DNA of 64,000 nucleotides from CAJXMH01 sp040220135 (GTDB lineage: Bacteria > Bacteroidota > Bacteroidia > Flavobacteriales_E > Vicingaceae): assembly GCA_040220135.1 (NCBI GenBank), contig JAVJTT010000020.1, positions 463,741 to 527,740 of the forward strand, given 5' to 3'. The notes under the pieces are model-generated. The model was not told the DNA's origin. It searched no databases and saw only the letters and a program-made list of their open reading frames with translations. The translations under genes and the position numbers were made by a program. Shown one piece after another: positions 1 through 9,137 of this stretch (within the stretch, counting starts at the first letter, position 1; the number at the start of each line of letters is the position of its first letter).

Positions 1-24
1 TAGCAATAGGATACAAGTATCTTG

Positions 25-113
25 ATAGGAAGTTATAAGGTTTTTATAATAGAATGTTTAACTTCCTATATTGGAGTAAATCAACTAATATTTAAACTAT
101 TAGTTGATTTTTT
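25..113. terminator. Two adjacent hairpins, second terminator-like
   Basis: The first hairpin has perfect 11-bp arms at 25-35 and 59-69. The second has 13-bp arms at 78-90 and 98-110 with a 7-base loop and is followed by a T run on the plus strand. The helicase gene ends inside the second stem (stop at 100-102). The T run favours termination of plus-strand transcripts entering from the left; for the minus-strand operon it may simply protect the mRNA 3' end. Confidence 0.55.
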
Positions 114-1917
114 CAATTAAATGAATAGAAGTTCCCATTCTGTCATAAATTTCTTGGTTTGAAATAGTTGAAGGAAACGCCATCGCTAAGACATGTTTTG
201 GTCGAGAAAGTGCAACATATATTAATCTTTTGGTTTCACTTGGAAAAGCATCATCTGTATTAGAAATATCTTCAAAAAGTATATTGTTTACATGTTTCTT
301 CTCATTAAAGAAAACTAAAATAGAATCTAAGCTTCTACCTTTTACTTGATGAATGGTAGTAATAGGGATGTTAGATTTTGAATATGACTTTTTAAAATGC
401 TTGTCAACTGATTCATTTAAAGTTTCTTTCCTTAGATATTTCGACTTTCTATTTCTTAACTTAAAGTTGACCTTATAGTCTAAATTCAAGCAGTCTTCAA
501 AATACTTTTGTGTTTCATTAGTCCATTCGGTTATCGTTAGGTCAAAACTTGGTAAGTTTTGAAGAATCTCAAACATCAAAGAATTGAATTCATGGTCTAA
601 TTTTAACTTTCTTTCGACTTCTTTACGTTCATGATAATTAAAGTCCTTATAAATCAAATCAATTGAAATAGAACGAATTTCATTAATCGAGTTCTTAATG
701 TCTTTACCTAGAAATAAATCCTTGGCTTCAATGATATTTCTTGGTAAATCCACCCCCCATGGTCTTTGTTCAGACTTTATACCAAGTAACTTATCTTTTA
801 AAGTGTTTCCTCTTACAACGATTTTATTCTCTGTGAAATTTCTATTCTCACAAATAGTGCAATAATGGTTAATAATATCTTGATGATTATCTTCAGAGTA
901 TTTATAAACGATAATAGATTCCTCAGAAATGTCCTTATGTGAACTATTTATAACAGGCTCTTCTTTCTTTCTAATTAAAGAAAAGATGTCAATTATAGTT
1001 TGAGGCGACCTTCGATTGCTTGTTAAGTTAAAAGATTGCCAGCTTTCGTCTTTCTCATATTTGTTTAAAAACTCATTAGGGTTTGCATCTCTCCACTCGT
1101 ATAGGCTTTGATATGGGTCCCCAATAAGCTCTATATTCTTTAAGCCTTGCTTTAATAGTTCTTCAAAAATGGCATGTTGAATAGTAGAGTTATCCTGAGC
1201 TTCGTCTATTATTATAAAGGGGAATCTTGAACTAAGCCATTTTCCGATATTCGAATTTTTTCTCAAGAGGTATAATGCTACATAAGCGGAATCACCCGTT
1301 GAAATTAGTCCTTTGACAAATTGTTTTTTCTTAATATAACTGCAATAGTCATTAAACTTATTTAACTCAACCTTAGCTTCAGATGGTTGATTTCCTTTGA
1401 TAGAAAAGCTGTTATCAGGTTCAATTCTTATATCACTAGGTGGGTATAGATGATATATACTTCTATTGTTTTTTGCTTTATATTTTTCATCGTTTAAGGG
1501 TTTTTTTAATCCTTCCCTCGTATTACCTTTTTTATCTACATATTCAACCTTCCACATATCATTTAAGATATTTGTGCGGTCAAGTACCTTCGGTCTATTA
1601 AAGTTGCGATTTAATAGATTATAAAATGGTAATGTGATGTATCTATTTATAAAACTATCTATGGTAGAAACATGATTTGGAAATTTTAAGATGTCTCCTG
1701 ATAACTTAGTATATGCAAGATTGATCTCATCCTTTGCTGAGTTGGTAAAGGATAAACAAGCGATTCCTGCATAAGGCGGAACTTCACTAGAGTGTTTAAT
1801 TTCTATGATTTTCTTTGCGATAGTGGTTGTTTTTCCACTACCAGGACAAGCGTTCAGAATCACTTTGCCTCTAGATTCAAGATAGAGTCTTCTTTCTTCA
1901 TTTATTTCATAATTCAT
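100..1917 (-). CDS. UvrD/PcrA-like superfamily 1 helicase (GajB-like)
   Basis: This 605-residue protein has superfamily 1 DNA helicase motifs. Walker A (ACPGSGKTT) is at residues 23-31, a Walker B DEAQD lies in the middle after a hydrophobic strand, a GDPYQSLYEWR motif III follows, then a motif V-like HQVKGRSLDS and a motif VI-like YVALSRPK near the C-terminus. It overlaps the upstream OLD-type nuclease gene by 4 bases, so the two are translationally coupled. A UvrD-like helicase next to a class 2 OLD nuclease is the arrangement of the Gabija anti-phage system. At about 605 residues it is longer than typical GajB, with an insert between Walker A and Walker B. Function in defence is inferred from context. 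Confidence 0.85.
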   Translation of the reverse strand: MNYEINEERRLYLESRGKVILNACPGSGKTTTIAKKIIEIKHSSEVPPYAGIACLSFTNSAKDEINLAYTKLSGDILKFPNHVSTIDSFINRYITLPFYNLLNRNFNRPKVLDRTNILNDMWKVEYVDKKGNTREGLKKPLNDEKYKAKNNRSIYHLYPPSDIRIEPDNSFSIKGNQPSEAKVELNKFNDYCSYIKKKQFVKGLISTGDSAYVALYLLRKNSNIGKWLSSRFPFIIIDEAQDNSTIQHAIFEELLKQGLKNIELIGDPYQSLYEWRDANPNEFLNKYEKDESWQSFNLTSNRRSPQTIIDIFSLIRKKEEPVINSSHKDISEESIIVYKYSEDNHQDIINHYCTICENRNFTENKIVVRGNTLKDKLLGIKSEQRPWGVDLPRNIIEAKDLFLGKDIKNSINEIRSISIDLIYKDFNYHERKEVERKLKLDHEFNSLMFEILQNLPSFDLTITEWTNETQKYFEDCLNLDYKVNFKLRNRKSKYLRKETLNESVDKHFKKSYSKSNIPITTIHQVKGRSLDSILVFFNEKKHVNNILFEDISNTDDAFPSETKRLIYVALSRPKHVLAMAFPSTISNQEIYDRMGTSIHLIEKIN

Positions 1918-3851
1918 CTATCTTGTCTTAAATGTTTCAATGCCTCAGCTATATAAGGGGGTATCACAAATTCTTTTTCCGAATCATCTAAATTTTCAAA
2001 AATGTAAATAGAAAAATCTTGAGCAAAACTTGCTTTAGAGGGCATTGCTTTCCATAATAAAATCCCAACCTTTCTTCTTTCATCGTCTGCTAACAAATCA
2101 TTTTTCAATGATTCAGCATATTTTTTTACTTCTGTAATCTTCTCAGGAACTAATTTGTCAAGATATTTAACCAAAAAGTTAGATTTTAAATTTTTCCTGT
2201 TTTTATGAATATTATGAGTAGCTAATTCATATTCAAGTGTTTTAAAAGAATTAAACACTCTAACATTTTTAGCTTTATTTGATGCCGAGTTCAGATTTGC
2301 TATTCTACTAACGGGTAAAGCTTTTTGAATTCGTAAGTCTAATTCATCTAACTTCGAGTAGTTAGATTTTAATAGCTTTTTAAAGGAGAATTCAGATTTT
2401 TTAGAATCGGTAAATCTATCATCATCGGTTAGTATTGAAATTGGTTTCTTAATTCTTTTATTTCCATTGCTGCTATTAAATAAGTGCATGAATGGATAAA
2501 AAGAAGTCCCTTTAACGTTAATGAGTTCAATCCTGAAGTCTTCTAGATTATAACCTTCAATTTTAGCGAAAGCAGATATGAGCAATTCTTCCGAAATCCC
2601 TTCTATAAATAATGCGGCTTTAGCAAAAAAAAGTTGAGACTTGGTAACATCTATGTAACGTTCAAGTTTTTTTCGACTTTGGTCAAAGTCATGATCATCC
2701 AACTCTATATTCTTTGCAGTATCTAAGATTATCTTTTCTTTTTTTCTGTCTTTAAAAATTGAATCTAATTTGTATGCTTGGTTATTGTCAAGAAGTACAA
2801 GGTTCTTTAAAGGAACTTTTGATGTAAGTGTTGGAGAATGTGTGGATATAAATAATTGGCTATTATCAGAATTATTTGCATCCTTTAAGAAATGAAATAG
2901 ACTTAATTGAAGTTGAGGGTGAAGATGTGATTCAGGTTCTTCTATCAATAAGGAATAGTGGGGAGTTTTATTATCTTCTACTTGTTCCTTGACATCGCCA
3001 AGCACAGTCGCAATGTAAATTAAATTGTTTAATCCTAAGCTGTTTTGCCATAGGTGAAACCCTTCTTCTTCCAGTGTATTTTTATTGTGAGGTAGATAAG
3101 GTTTGATGGCATTTACAATATATTCTGTCTTTGATTCCTCTATTCGAAGACCAATTTTGTTGTCTAGGAACTTCTTGAAAATTCCTTCCAAATTATTGTT
3201 TACACCATCTCTTGTTTTAGTGACTTCTTCTCTCTGTAATAATTGAGAGTTTGCATCTTTCATTATTTTTTCAATATCAGCTTCACTTTCACTTCTATTG
3301 ACAAACCTTTTTATAACCCTTCCAAGAACATTACTTCTAGTAGTTAAAAGGTCTCTTGTACTATCCCTTAGCGCACTCAAATAGTAATGCTGAAAAAGCT
3401 CAAATGTTTTGTAGTCAGCTTTTTGACCATCTATGTTTCCGGTGTTATATGAAAACTTAGGGTATTTAGTTTCAGTATACTCGTAGTTTATAACTAGCTT
3501 CGCATAATCTTCGTTAACTCCGTTCGGGTCAATAACCATATATTCATAAAAAGCTCCTTTTTGAGAGTCTGAAAGCCCTTTAAATTTATACGTTAAACTT
3601 ATCAAAGATGACTTTTCCAAAGAGTAACTTTTACCGTCTTTAGAAAGTGTTCTTTTTAAATAGAAATCATCATTAGAGACGTAGATTTCTCTTATTGGCT
3701 CTCCAATATTATAAAGAATTCTAATAGCATCAATCAATGCTGACTTACAGCTTCCATTTTCTCCGATGAAGATATTAATACTTGGATCCAGTTCAGTCTC
3801 AATTTGCTCAATTCCTTTATAGTTTTCAACTTTTATATAAGAGAGGTACAT
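1914..3851 (-). CDS. OLD-family ATPase/TOPRIM nuclease (GajA-like), odd Walker A
   Basis: This 645-residue protein has an ABC-type ATPase half and a TOPRIM half. The N-terminus carries a P-loop at residues 30-37, written GENGSCKS: the usual invariant Gly before Lys is Cys35 (codon TGT). Signature/Walker B (LLIEEPESHLHPQ) and an H-loop (STHSPT) follow. The TOPRIM half has the acidic motif LFIEGISEE and the DxD-type LTDDDR. This is the domain order of class 2 OLD nucleases, which work with a UvrD-like helicase as in Gabija. The gene is first in a two-gene unit with the helicase downstream. The Cys35 change could weaken ATP binding or be tolerated; I cannot tell from sequence. Confidence 0.85.
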   Translation of the reverse strand: MYLSYIKVENYKGIEQIETELDPSINIFIGENGSCKSALIDAIRILYNIGEPIREIYVSNDDFYLKRTLSKDGKSYSLEKSSLISLTYKFKGLSDSQKGAFYEYMVIDPNGVNEDYAKLVINYEYTETKYPKFSYNTGNIDGQKADYKTFELFQHYYLSALRDSTRDLLTTRSNVLGRVIKRFVNRSESEADIEKIMKDANSQLLQREEVTKTRDGVNNNLEGIFKKFLDNKIGLRIEESKTEYIVNAIKPYLPHNKNTLEEEGFHLWQNSLGLNNLIYIATVLGDVKEQVEDNKTPHYSLLIEEPESHLHPQLQLSLFHFLKDANNSDNSQLFISTHSPTLTSKVPLKNLVLLDNNQAYKLDSIFKDRKKEKIILDTAKNIELDDHDFDQSRKKLERYIDVTKSQLFFAKAALFIEGISEELLISAFAKIEGYNLEDFRIELINVKGTSFYPFMHLFNSSNGNKRIKKPISILTDDDRFTDSKKSEFSFKKLLKSNYSKLDELDLRIQKALPVSRIANLNSASNKAKNVRVFNSFKTLEYELATHNIHKNRKNLKSNFLVKYLDKLVPEKITEVKKYAESLKNDLLADDERRKVGILLWKAMPSKASFAQDFSIYIFENLDDSEKEFVIPPYIAEALKHLRQDR

Positions 3852-4095
3852 AGATGGTTAGTTTTTTTGAAGTATAGATATTATTAAATGATAAATGAAT
3901 ATCTAACATTCATCTAGTTTTATTTTTTACAAAAATCAAACCTATGAAAATCATCACAATTTAAAATACTCAAATACAAGTAGTTTTGGTGATTAAAACT
4001 TAACCGTCAATTTGGCAATTCCTCTTTAATGACCTTAAACAACCCTTTAATCAACTTAGCAAGTAACCTGCATTAAGGCCCTCAATTGATCAAGC

Positions 4096-4746
4096 TTACA
4101 AGAAGGTAAACCTTGACTTTATTTCTTGCTCGTTTAGCCCATTCTTCAACTTTAATTCATTGCTTCCAAAGCATTTTTTTACCTCATTAAATACCTCTTC
4201 TACAAAAGAGCATAGTTTGACATCATTTATTTTTGTGTAAGAGTCTTTGCTTTTTGATTTAGTTACAAAAAAATCATTTTTGCTTTCAGGTAAGCTAATC
4301 ATTTTAGGATAAGAATTAGATAAAGAAAAAATATTTTTGGGTTGACCTAACCCAAAATTATGAGCTAATGAATTTCGTAATTCCTTAATCGCATCTTTTT
4401 CTTCTTTCTTAAGCACCGTAAAGTTTTCTAAAGCATTTTCTAGTCCATTCTTTCTTTGCTTGTTTGCTGTTTGTTTTGAGAACAAGCTTCCTATTAAGTC
4501 TAGAATTATTAGATAATTTACCAATCCTAAGAACAGACTTGAATGGTAGGTACCGTCTTTAAAATCTTGATTCATTTTATTGAGACTTTCTTTTTTACTC
4601 AAGAGTTTTCCTGTTTTAATATCACGACCTGTAAGTTTTCTAGCACCACGAAGAGCAATAATCAAATTAGAAGACCTTCCTTCTTCTTTGAATTCTTCAT
4701 ATTTTTTGAGCTCTAAAATATTTCCTATAAGTTTATCTGTATTCAT
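4096..4746 (-). CDS. HEPN-like protein with RNxxxH motif
   Basis: A 216-residue, Lys-rich, largely helical protein. It carries RNSLAH at residues 124-129, which matches the RNxxxH signature of HEPN-type ribonucleases, after a hydrophobic helix (about 70-88) and an acidic/basic helix. HEPN proteins commonly act as RNA-cleaving toxins or effectors in defence. It is the last gene of a six-gene minus-strand run and starts 8 bases after the DUF2971 gene ends, so co-expression is very likely. Family assignment rests on one short motif in a plausible helical setting, so the RNase role is inference. Confidence 0.5.
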   Translation of the reverse strand: MNTDKLIGNILELKKYEEFKEEGRSSNLIIALRGARKLTGRDIKTGKLLSKKESLNKMNQDFKDGTYHSSLFLGLVNYLIILDLIGSLFSKQTANKQRKNGLENALENFTVLKKEEKDAIKELRNSLAHNFGLGQPKNIFSLSNSYPKMISLPESKNDFFVTKSKSKDSYTKINDVKLCSFVEEVFNEVKKCFGSNELKLKNGLNEQEIKSRFTFL

Positions 4747-4754
4747 TTTTAGAA

Positions 4755-5474
4755 TTAATATTTTAACCCAACAGGATTGTCGTTAAACTCCATTTCATCG
4801 TATTCAAATTTTTCTCCAAGATCAGAAGTTAATCTTGCAATTATCAATTTGGTTTCTATGCTACAATCAACGCCAAAGTATATACAATCAATGTTCGATA
4901 ATTCATATCGATAATAACAAGGCTTGTTTCTCCAAATCCTCCATTCTTTCTCACTTTTCCAATCAGTTGACTTTACTGATACATCAGATAGAAGATAGGA
5001 TAAATGATGATATTTTCCGTTCATAAACTCCGCGAATTTTCTAACATTCAATTGGGGAACTTTATTTACATATCTTACTTTTTGAAAATGGTGATCTATC
5101 TGATTTTTAGTAAACTTAAACCCTACAACGAACCCTTTATGATTTGAAGCATAATGAGACCACATTTTAATATCATCTTTTGTCTCACTTAAGGAGCAGA
5201 AGGCATACTGTTTAATTATTTCCCTTCTCTGCTTGTTTAGAATATCAATTAATAAATTATCTTTTTTGTTAGCAAGCTCTCTGTTTGACTTATCATCTGA
5301 TTTAAGGAATATTTCTCTTAAGGTTTGAAGTTGTTTATCAGAAAATGAACGGTTTACAAATCCAAGACACTCAAATGGGTCATTCATTTTGACAGGATGA
5401 TGACACCATAGTCCTTTAATTGAAATTGCCCTGTATGAGTAAAAATTATCAGGAAAGTATTTATATAGAATCAT
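4755..5474 (-). CDS. DUF2971 family protein
   Basis: A 239-residue protein with the layout of DUF2971: an N-terminal 'LYKYFP' followed by 'NDPFEC', a central 'KMWSHYASNHKGFVVGF' block, and a C-terminal 'DWKSEKEWRIW' block. The conserved His/Glu/Trp residues of the family are present. The biochemical activity of DUF2971 is not established to my knowledge, although members are often found near defence genes. It lies 31 bases after the SIR2-like gene and 8 bases before the HEPN-like gene, inside the six-gene run. It has no signal peptide or membrane segment and is probably cytoplasmic. Confidence 0.75.
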   Translation of the reverse strand: MILYKYFPDNFYSYRAISIKGLWCHHPVKMNDPFECLGFVNRSFSDKQLQTLREIFLKSDDKSNRELANKKDNLLIDILNKQRREIIKQYAFCSLSETKDDIKMWSHYASNHKGFVVGFKFTKNQIDHHFQKVRYVNKVPQLNVRKFAEFMNGKYHHLSYLLSDVSVKSTDWKSEKEWRIWRNKPCYYRYELSNIDCIYFGVDCSIETKLIIARLTSDLGEKFEYDEMEFNDNPVGLKY

Positions 5475-5505
5475 TTAATTGTTTTTAAAGAGCTCCATGA
5501 ATAAG

Positions 5506-6558
5506 TTAGAATTCAGGTGGAATATAAAATGAATCTAATATTGGTATTCCAATTATCTTATTTTCAAACTCATTGTTGACACCAATTGCTTGGTATTTTA
5601 AGTAGTTCAACTCTTGTTGAGGTGCTTGATAATAGACTTTATCAAGTCTACCTAGGTCCTTAAATAAACTTCTATCAATATCCCTGTTGAATGAAGGGAA
5701 AGAATATCCAATTATTACAAGTATATCACTTGTTTCAATAACTGTTTTTGCTAATTCTCTTGTCTTTTTAGCTACTCCTTTATTCTCCCAAGCAAATGAA
5801 AATACCGGGTTACTAAATGCACGATAATAATTGTCTTTTAGAATATCAATTAGATAATTCAAGTTATTTGAATTAAGATGGTGCTTATTTAGATCAAATA
5901 AGTTTGTAAATGTTGAATTTCCATAAGTGTCAAGTAAACCAGCTGTCCCGTTAAGTTTTAAGATACAAAATTTGTCTAGATTCACTTTTTTCTGTTCAGA
6001 AGGAAATACTTGAAGTTCTTGTTGAACATACTCCAAACTAAACTGAGAGTATCGTGAAAAGGAAAATTCAAGTTGCATATCATAATTCCAAGACAATATT
6101 CTAACATTAGGAGTTATAATTCCTTTATTTGTCGCATAATTCCCCCAAAACGTCCTATACCTTTTATCAAGGTGTGTTGTTATCATTTCAGAAGTAACTT
6201 TATCGTACTCGTTGGATTTGCTTTCATCTACGTAAAGTTTAAAGTCTTCCGGCTTTACTAGTTGCTCAAAAATCAAGTAGCTACTTAGTAGTGCTTTAAG
6301 ATGTAAAAGTTCAAGATGTTTATTTGAATTTGAAAGCTCTTTTGCATATGCATCAATTGATGTGCTTTCATGCGCTGCTTTAATTAGCTTGTCAAGCTCA
6401 GTTACAAATTGTAAGGCAAACTCATTTTTAATAACACCTTCTCGAATAGCTATTTTTAAATAAGTTGAATATGCATTTAATCGGTTGTTCATTGTTGCCA
6501 GTAGAGGCAAGCTATGATAACTAGCTCCGGCTCCCAATAAGTATGTTATATTCTTCAA
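5506..6558 (-). CDS. SIR2-like protein, catalytic His position is Asn
   Basis: A 350-residue SIR2-like protein. The N-terminal nucleotide-binding motif is YLLGAGAS (residues 6-13). The middle has SWNYDMQLE, matching the usual TNYD..lE block, and the C-terminus has VIIGYSFPSFNRD. In SIR2 defence NADases such as ThsA, a following KLHGS-type block supplies the catalytic His; here it reads KLNGT with Asn203 (codon AAC at 5950-5952). The protein may therefore be an NAD or ADP-ribose sensor rather than a hydrolase, or another residue may substitute. It follows the predicted ADP-ribosyltransferase gene by 32 bases, so two genes of the operon point to NAD-derived chemistry. Confidence 0.75.
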   Translation of the reverse strand: MKNITYLLGAGASYHSLPLLATMNNRLNAYSTYLKIAIREGVIKNEFALQFVTELDKLIKAAHESTSIDAYAKELSNSNKHLELLHLKALLSSYLIFEQLVKPEDFKLYVDESKSNEYDKVTSEMITTHLDKRYRTFWGNYATNKGIITPNVRILSWNYDMQLEFSFSRYSQFSLEYVQQELQVFPSEQKKVNLDKFCILKLNGTAGLLDTYGNSTFTNLFDLNKHHLNSNNLNYLIDILKDNYYRAFSNPVFSFAWENKGVAKKTRELAKTVIETSDILVIIGYSFPSFNRDIDRSLFKDLGRLDKVYYQAPQQELNYLKYQAIGVNNEFENKIIGIPILDSFYIPPEF

Positions 6559-6590
6559 CTGTTCTTTACTTTGAAATATATAATAGAATA

Positions 6591-7553
6591 TTATTCTCCT
6601 TGGTCAAATTTTTTTCTTCTTAGTTTTTCCACTCTCTCATTTGATTCAGATATGTGGAAATCTGCAGATATACAGTCATTTACATCTTCAGAGATATATA
6701 AGTCATTATTATTTGGAAGGCATAAAAACTCATTTTGAAAATAGTCAAAGATATTTGAAACAATGAATGATGAAAAGATATTTGGCATTAAGCACTTCCA
6801 ATCAACTTCAATAAGAGTTTTGCGAGTATTATTTTTACTAATCATGAATTTCTCAGCAACCCTTTTATTAAGTGTGTAAGAATTTAGAAGCTTTGGCTCA
6901 AAATATGGTATTGGAGTATCTACCCCTGTAAAAGTTGATATAAAGTCTCCTCGATTATTACATGGTTTGTTTTTAGCATATTTTACATTACCTATACCTC
7001 TGTAAATCGAAGCACTATCAATATCGTCTTGCTCGGTATGATTAAAAAATTTTATTAATGTGTTTTCTGTGTATTCTGCTGCTAACTTCTTATATGACTT
7101 AATACTGTTTGGCGAGATTAATTTTACAGATTCAGAATTAAGTTCAATAGAATCTTCAAAGTAATTAGAATTAATTATTTGTTTAGTTCCTTGATTAGAT
7201 TCTTCATAACGATCCTTTACTAGGTTATTGCCATAACAATTTAAAATTGACTTTTTTAATATTAATAGATTGTCAGTCAGTTTGTTTGAACTATTAACAT
7301 AATCTTCAAGACCTAGATTAATTTGCTTGAATTCTTGTTTATCTATTTTTTTTGAAATAACTTTTGAAAATTCATTCTGAGTTTTTCTTATTAGGTTGTC
7401 TAATTTATTGTATTCATAGATAGAGTCAAACCCTTCATCTAACTCTTTTCTACCACGTTTATCTCTTGGTAAATTGTGGCTTTCAGGTTCTGTTATACCC
7501 TTTACGTTATTAAACGTTCCTATCTTATTAGTAAATTTTTTCTGTTTCGACAT
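6591..7553 (-). CDS. Predicted ADP-ribosyltransferase (R-S-QxE type)
   Basis: A 320-residue protein with a charged helical N-terminal half (1-170) and a C-terminal half that fits the ADP-ribosyltransferase fold. Arg185 sits in SIYRGIGN. SYT at 225-227 stands where the STS motif is expected and is followed by a helix (RVAEKFM). Q273-N-E275 (FQNEFLCLP) matches the QxE catalytic turn and is followed by the usual Leu-Pro strand. This is the R-S-E arrangement of C2/C3-like toxins. The target is unknown. It is third in the six-gene run, between the membrane protein and the SIR2-like gene. The assignment is by motif spacing only; a profile search would settle it. Confidence 0.5.
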   Translation of the reverse strand: MSKQKKFTNKIGTFNNVKGITEPESHNLPRDKRGRKELDEGFDSIYEYNKLDNLIRKTQNEFSKVISKKIDKQEFKQINLGLEDYVNSSNKLTDNLLILKKSILNCYGNNLVKDRYEESNQGTKQIINSNYFEDSIELNSESVKLISPNSIKSYKKLAAEYTENTLIKFFNHTEQDDIDSASIYRGIGNVKYAKNKPCNNRGDFISTFTGVDTPIPYFEPKLLNSYTLNKRVAEKFMISKNNTRKTLIEVDWKCLMPNIFSSFIVSNIFDYFQNEFLCLPNNNDLYISEDVNDCISADFHISESNERVEKLRRKKFDQGE

Positions 7554-7625
7554 TTTCTTTTTTATTAATATATTAATTAAAATGAAAATGTTTAAATGAA
7601 GATTGATTATTTAAGTGTTGTTAGA

Positions 7626-8129
7626 TTAAATCTCAGCCTTCATTTTTTCTAATTCCGTTTTGATAATCTTAACTAACTCATTTATCGAGGTTGTTAGTTC
7701 GGGAAATAATTTATCAGCACGCTCTCTATGTATTTCATCCTGACTTGAAGCTATTCCGAAGCCTGAGTCACCAATTGTAGACGGTAAGCTTTGTTTGTAT
7801 TCTGAAGACCAAGAATAAATTATCTCACTAACTTCATGAAATTTTGCATTAATTGAACCCGGGGCTAATATTTCTGCCTTGGCAACTGTGTATGTGAGTT
7901 TAGTGAATAATTCTGAATAGTCTTTGCCTCTCTTAGTATATCTGACAATCATGTCAAGAGTTGAAAGCATAGAAATATATAGCTCTTCTCTATCTTTATA
8001 ATCTCGCAGAGCAACTTCTTGTTTAAATTTCTCTTTTTCTTTTCTGCTAGCAAGCTTCCAAGTAACTATTGCAACTATTAATCCGAAAAGTCCTGATATG
8101 AAGACTGTTAATATTGGTATGGTGCTCAT
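7626..8129 (-). CDS. Single-pass membrane protein with helical cytoplasmic part
   Basis: A 167-residue protein of no family I recognise. Residues 5-26 form one hydrophobic transmembrane helix, followed at once by a Lys/Arg/Glu-rich stretch (KLASRKEKEKFKQE) that suggests an N-out, C-in orientation. The rest is predicted helical with a charged C-terminus. It lies 63 bases after the Cys-rich protein gene and 72 bases before the predicted ADP-ribosyltransferase gene, in the same direction. Small membrane-anchored helical proteins occur in defence operons as sensors or membrane effectors; that role here is only inference. Confidence 0.6.
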   Translation of the reverse strand: MSTIPILTVFISGLFGLIVAIVTWKLASRKEKEKFKQEVALRDYKDREELYISMLSTLDMIVRYTKRGKDYSELFTKLTYTVAKAEILAPGSINAKFHEVSEIIYSWSSEYKQSLPSTIGDSGFGIASSQDEIHRERADKLFPELTTSINELVKIIKTELEKMKAEI

Positions 8130-8192
8130 TAATTCTTTATTACAAGTACTAAATTTTATAAACTATTAATTCTAATATTATTGGACCGGACT

Positions 8193-9137
8193 TTAAAACG
8201 GAGTTTCAAAGTCATCATCAAGACTCAAATTTATGTCAGAATCATCATTATCTTTAATTTCAAAATCCTTAACAAATTTTGGTTTTTTCAAGTCGTTATT
8301 TATCTTATTAACATTTTTGTGACTGTCGCATGGAGTAATTTTAAGAGAAAGTGAATTATCAACTTCACTTAGCCATGCAGAGCAAATTATTTTTTTACCT
8401 TTTTCGAAGAGTATATCGGCGTCAAAGTAGTTTATACAAAAATGACTTGGTTGTTCTTTTCTTGATCTACTTCTATTAATTTTTAAAATAATACCAAGCC
8501 TGCTATCAAATGCCTGATGATTATCAAATTTAGTTCCAACAAACTTATTTACTATTGGAGGTGGGAACGTAAAACTCTTGATTGAGTTTTCATCGGTTCT
8601 TATAACTCTTAATAGCCCAATGTTTTCTAATCTATTAATCATTTCCCATTTAACTCTATCTTTCTTCTTATCACCATTAAATAGATTCTTAAATATTAGA
8701 TATTTATTCTTAGTAAATATTAATTCCTTATAAAAAGTAAACTCTTGGTCACTTAAGGTTTCCCAAGCCTCATTGTCAATTGCAGCTTTTATTTTAGCCT
8801 CAAAAATTTTAACGCCTTCTTGTTTAGCCCGGTTAAAGAGTTCTTTTTTGTGCTCATCACATAAGATGTTATAACGATTTATAGCATCAAGAAATTTTGT
8901 TCGAGTATTAACCCTGTAGGAGATATTAGTACCGCATTCTAAACAATGGCCAATATCTATATTACAATGTGAATTATCTTTTACAAATGAAATTAACTCG
9001 TATCTACTTAGCCTATACTTTTCTTCAAGGTTGTCTATTTTAATTGGAAAACCATAATCCTTATATTTCCAGTAATTCTGTAATAATTCATTTTCATTGG
9101 ATGAAAGTTCTTGGTTAGATATAATCTTGAATTTCAT
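8193..9137 (-). CDS. Hypothetical protein with putative zinc site
   Basis: A 314-residue protein I do not recognise. Residues about 60-100 contain CLECGTN followed some 30 residues later by LCDEHKK, a CxxC...CxxH arrangement that could bind one zinc ion. The middle is basic and helical. The C-terminus ends in an acidic, Asp-rich tail (NDDSDINLSLDDD). It is the first gene of the six-gene minus-strand run and is divergent, 87 bases away, from the 176-residue gene at 9225, so the promoter for the run probably lies in 9138-9224. A nucleic-acid or protein-binding recognition role is possible but unproven. Confidence 0.6.
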   Translation of the reverse strand: MKFKIISNQELSSNENELLQNYWKYKDYGFPIKIDNLEEKYRLSRYELISFVKDNSHCNIDIGHCLECGTNISYRVNTRTKFLDAINRYNILCDEHKKELFNRAKQEGVKIFEAKIKAAIDNEAWETLSDQEFTFYKELIFTKNKYLIFKNLFNGDKKKDRVKWEMINRLENIGLLRVIRTDENSIKSFTFPPPIVNKFVGTKFDNHQAFDSRLGIILKINRSRSRKEQPSHFCINYFDADILFEKGKKIICSAWLSEVDNSLSLKITPCDSHKNVNKINNDLKKPKFVKDFEIKDNDDSDINLSLDDDFETPF

